The position numbers and the translations under genes are program-made. Shown in pieces: positions 63,172-64,000 of a DNA stretch of 64,000 nucleotides. Each line of letters opens with the position of its first letter. Within the stretch, counting starts at the first letter, position 1. A model generated the notes under the pieces. It was not told the origin of the DNA and did not search any database. It saw only the letters and a list, made by a program, of their open reading frames with translations. The stretch comes from Devosia marina (GTDB lineage Bacteria > Pseudomonadota > Alphaproteobacteria > Rhizobiales > Devosiaceae), in the NCBI RefSeq assembly GCF_009758415.1, contig NZ_WQRF01000004.1, positions 62,001 to 126,000 on the forward strand. The letters run 5' to 3'.

Positions 63172-64000
63172 ATGAGTTATGTGGTTCAGCGCCTGCTGAC
63201 CTTCCCGCTGATCCTTCTCGGGGTTTCCATTCTGGTCTTTGTCGCCATCCGGCTGGTGCCGGGCGATGCCATCACCGCCATGCTGGGCACCGAGGCCGGC
63301 CTTTTGACGCCGGTTCAGCGCGAGACGCTGGCGGCCTATTTCGGCATCGACCAACCCATCTGGGCGCAATATCTGCGCTGGCTGACCGGCCTGTTCCAGG
63401 GGGATCTGGGCATTTCCTCGATCTATGGCAAGCCGGTGCTGACCGTGATCCTCGAGCGCTTCCCGCTCACCCTGCAACTTTCGCTGATGTCGATGGTGAT
63501 TGCGCTCAGCGTCGGGGTGCCGCTGGGCGTGCTGGCCGCTTCGCGCAATGAGCGTCCCAGCGATCTCGTCGTGCGGGTTCTGGCCATGCTGGGCCAGTCG
63601 ACACCCAATTTCGTTGTCGGCATTCTCATCATTTACGTGCTCTCGGTGTTCTTCGGCTTCGTGCCGGCCATGGGCACCTTCACGCCGCTGTTCACCGATC
63701 CGCTGGCCAGCATCGCCCAGCTGATCTTCCCGGCCATTACACTCGGCTTTGCCTTTGCTGCCTCGGTAACCCGGATTTCGCGTTCAGCCATGCTCGATGT
63801 GCTGAGCGATGATTATGTGCGCACCGCCCGCTCCAAGGGTGCCTCGCCGATGAGCGTGATCTGGCACCATGCCCTGCCCAATGCGCTTATTCCCGTGGTG
63901 ACGCTATCGGGCGTCGAGTTTGGCTATCTGCTGGGTGGCGCCGTCATCGTTGAGCAGATTTTCGCCCTGCCCGGTCTGGGCCGGCTGGTGCTCGATGCCA
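63172..64000 (+). CDS. Peptide ABC transporter permease (DppB-type), 3' end outside window
   Basis: 276 codons visible from ATG 63172. Starts MSYVVQRLLTFPLILLGVSILVF and carries GDAITAMLG, GDLGISSIY and the EAA loop DDYVRTARSKGASPMSVIWHHALPNALIPVVTL, as in DppB/OppB. The frame runs off the window end. It pairs with the family 5 binding protein upstream; further permease and ATPase genes are expected beyond. Confidence 0.92.
   Translation, partial: MSYVVQRLLTFPLILLGVSILVFVAIRLVPGDAITAMLGTEAGLLTPVQRETLAAYFGIDQPIWAQYLRWLTGLFQGDLGISSIYGKPVLTVILERFPLTLQLSLMSMVIALSVGVPLGVLAASRNERPSDLVVRVLAMLGQSTPNFVVGILIIYVLSVFFGFVPAMGTFTPLFTDPLASIAQLIFPAITLGFAFAASVTRISRSAMLDVLSDDYVRTARSKGASPMSVIWHHALPNALIPVVTLSGVEFGYLLGGAVIVEQIFALPGLGRLVLDA

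Overview
The window reads as a chromosomal segment of a GC-rich alphaproteobacterium, most likely of the Hyphomicrobiales (Devosia-like). The basis is gene content and style: pcaDCHGB with a divergent LysR gene pcaQ, separate pcaIJF, two TRAP carboxylate transporters, many GTG/TTG starts and ATGA-coupled operons. The genus is inference; no rRNA, tRNA or CRISPR was seen.

Layout. 1-3002: end of a rhodanese, a YeeE/YedE sulfur transporter, a small Cys/Pro-repeat membrane protein and a His-rich unknown. 2988-14467: CutC, a ROK kinase and a TRAP transporter, divergent from a DapA-family aldolase, a GntR regulator, a GH78 alpha-L-rhamnosidase and a GH38 alpha-mannosidase. 14576-33044: an aromatic-acid island with pcaIJF, pcaDCHGB/pcaQ, pobA/pobR, a second TRAP system, a MarR regulator and a five-gene CoA-dependent set (feruloyl-CoA synthase-like ligase, thiolase, SDR dehydrogenase, enoyl-CoA hydratase, thioesterase). 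Together these can convert hydroxycinnamates through 4-hydroxybenzoate and protocatechuate to succinyl-CoA and acetyl-CoA. pcaG carries an in-frame TAG that cuts off its conserved last 36 codons.

33076-33949 is a scar of two broken regulators (IclR and AraC remnants). 33965-43975 is a type I secretion locus: membrane fusion protein, an ABC exporter with an unusual ~240-residue disordered N-terminus, a 668-residue protein with recurring GGN...Q.N motifs, a 445-residue Asn/Asp repeat protein, a LuxR-type regulator with a degenerate receiver, an unknown protein and a BTAD/SARP-like regulator. 43992-51194 is a polysaccharide locus: GH10 xylanase lipoprotein, CBM60-like exported protein, UDP-xylose synthase, UDP-glucose dehydrogenase, a cellulose-synthase-like GT2 and a sugar-nucleotide epimerase. 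The two loci adjoin and may make one extracellular matrix of xylose-containing glycan plus secreted Asn-rich protein. This is the most novel part of the window.

51200-64000 handles amino sugars and cell-wall fragments: a BadF-type kinase, NanE, a sugar ABC importer, an RpiR regulator, MurQ, an L-Ala-D/L-Glu epimerase, a second RpiR regulator and the start of a peptide ABC importer. Identical TGGAAT-N5-ATTCCA palindromes precede both the ABC/NanE/kinase operon and murQ, so one RpiR protein probably controls both.
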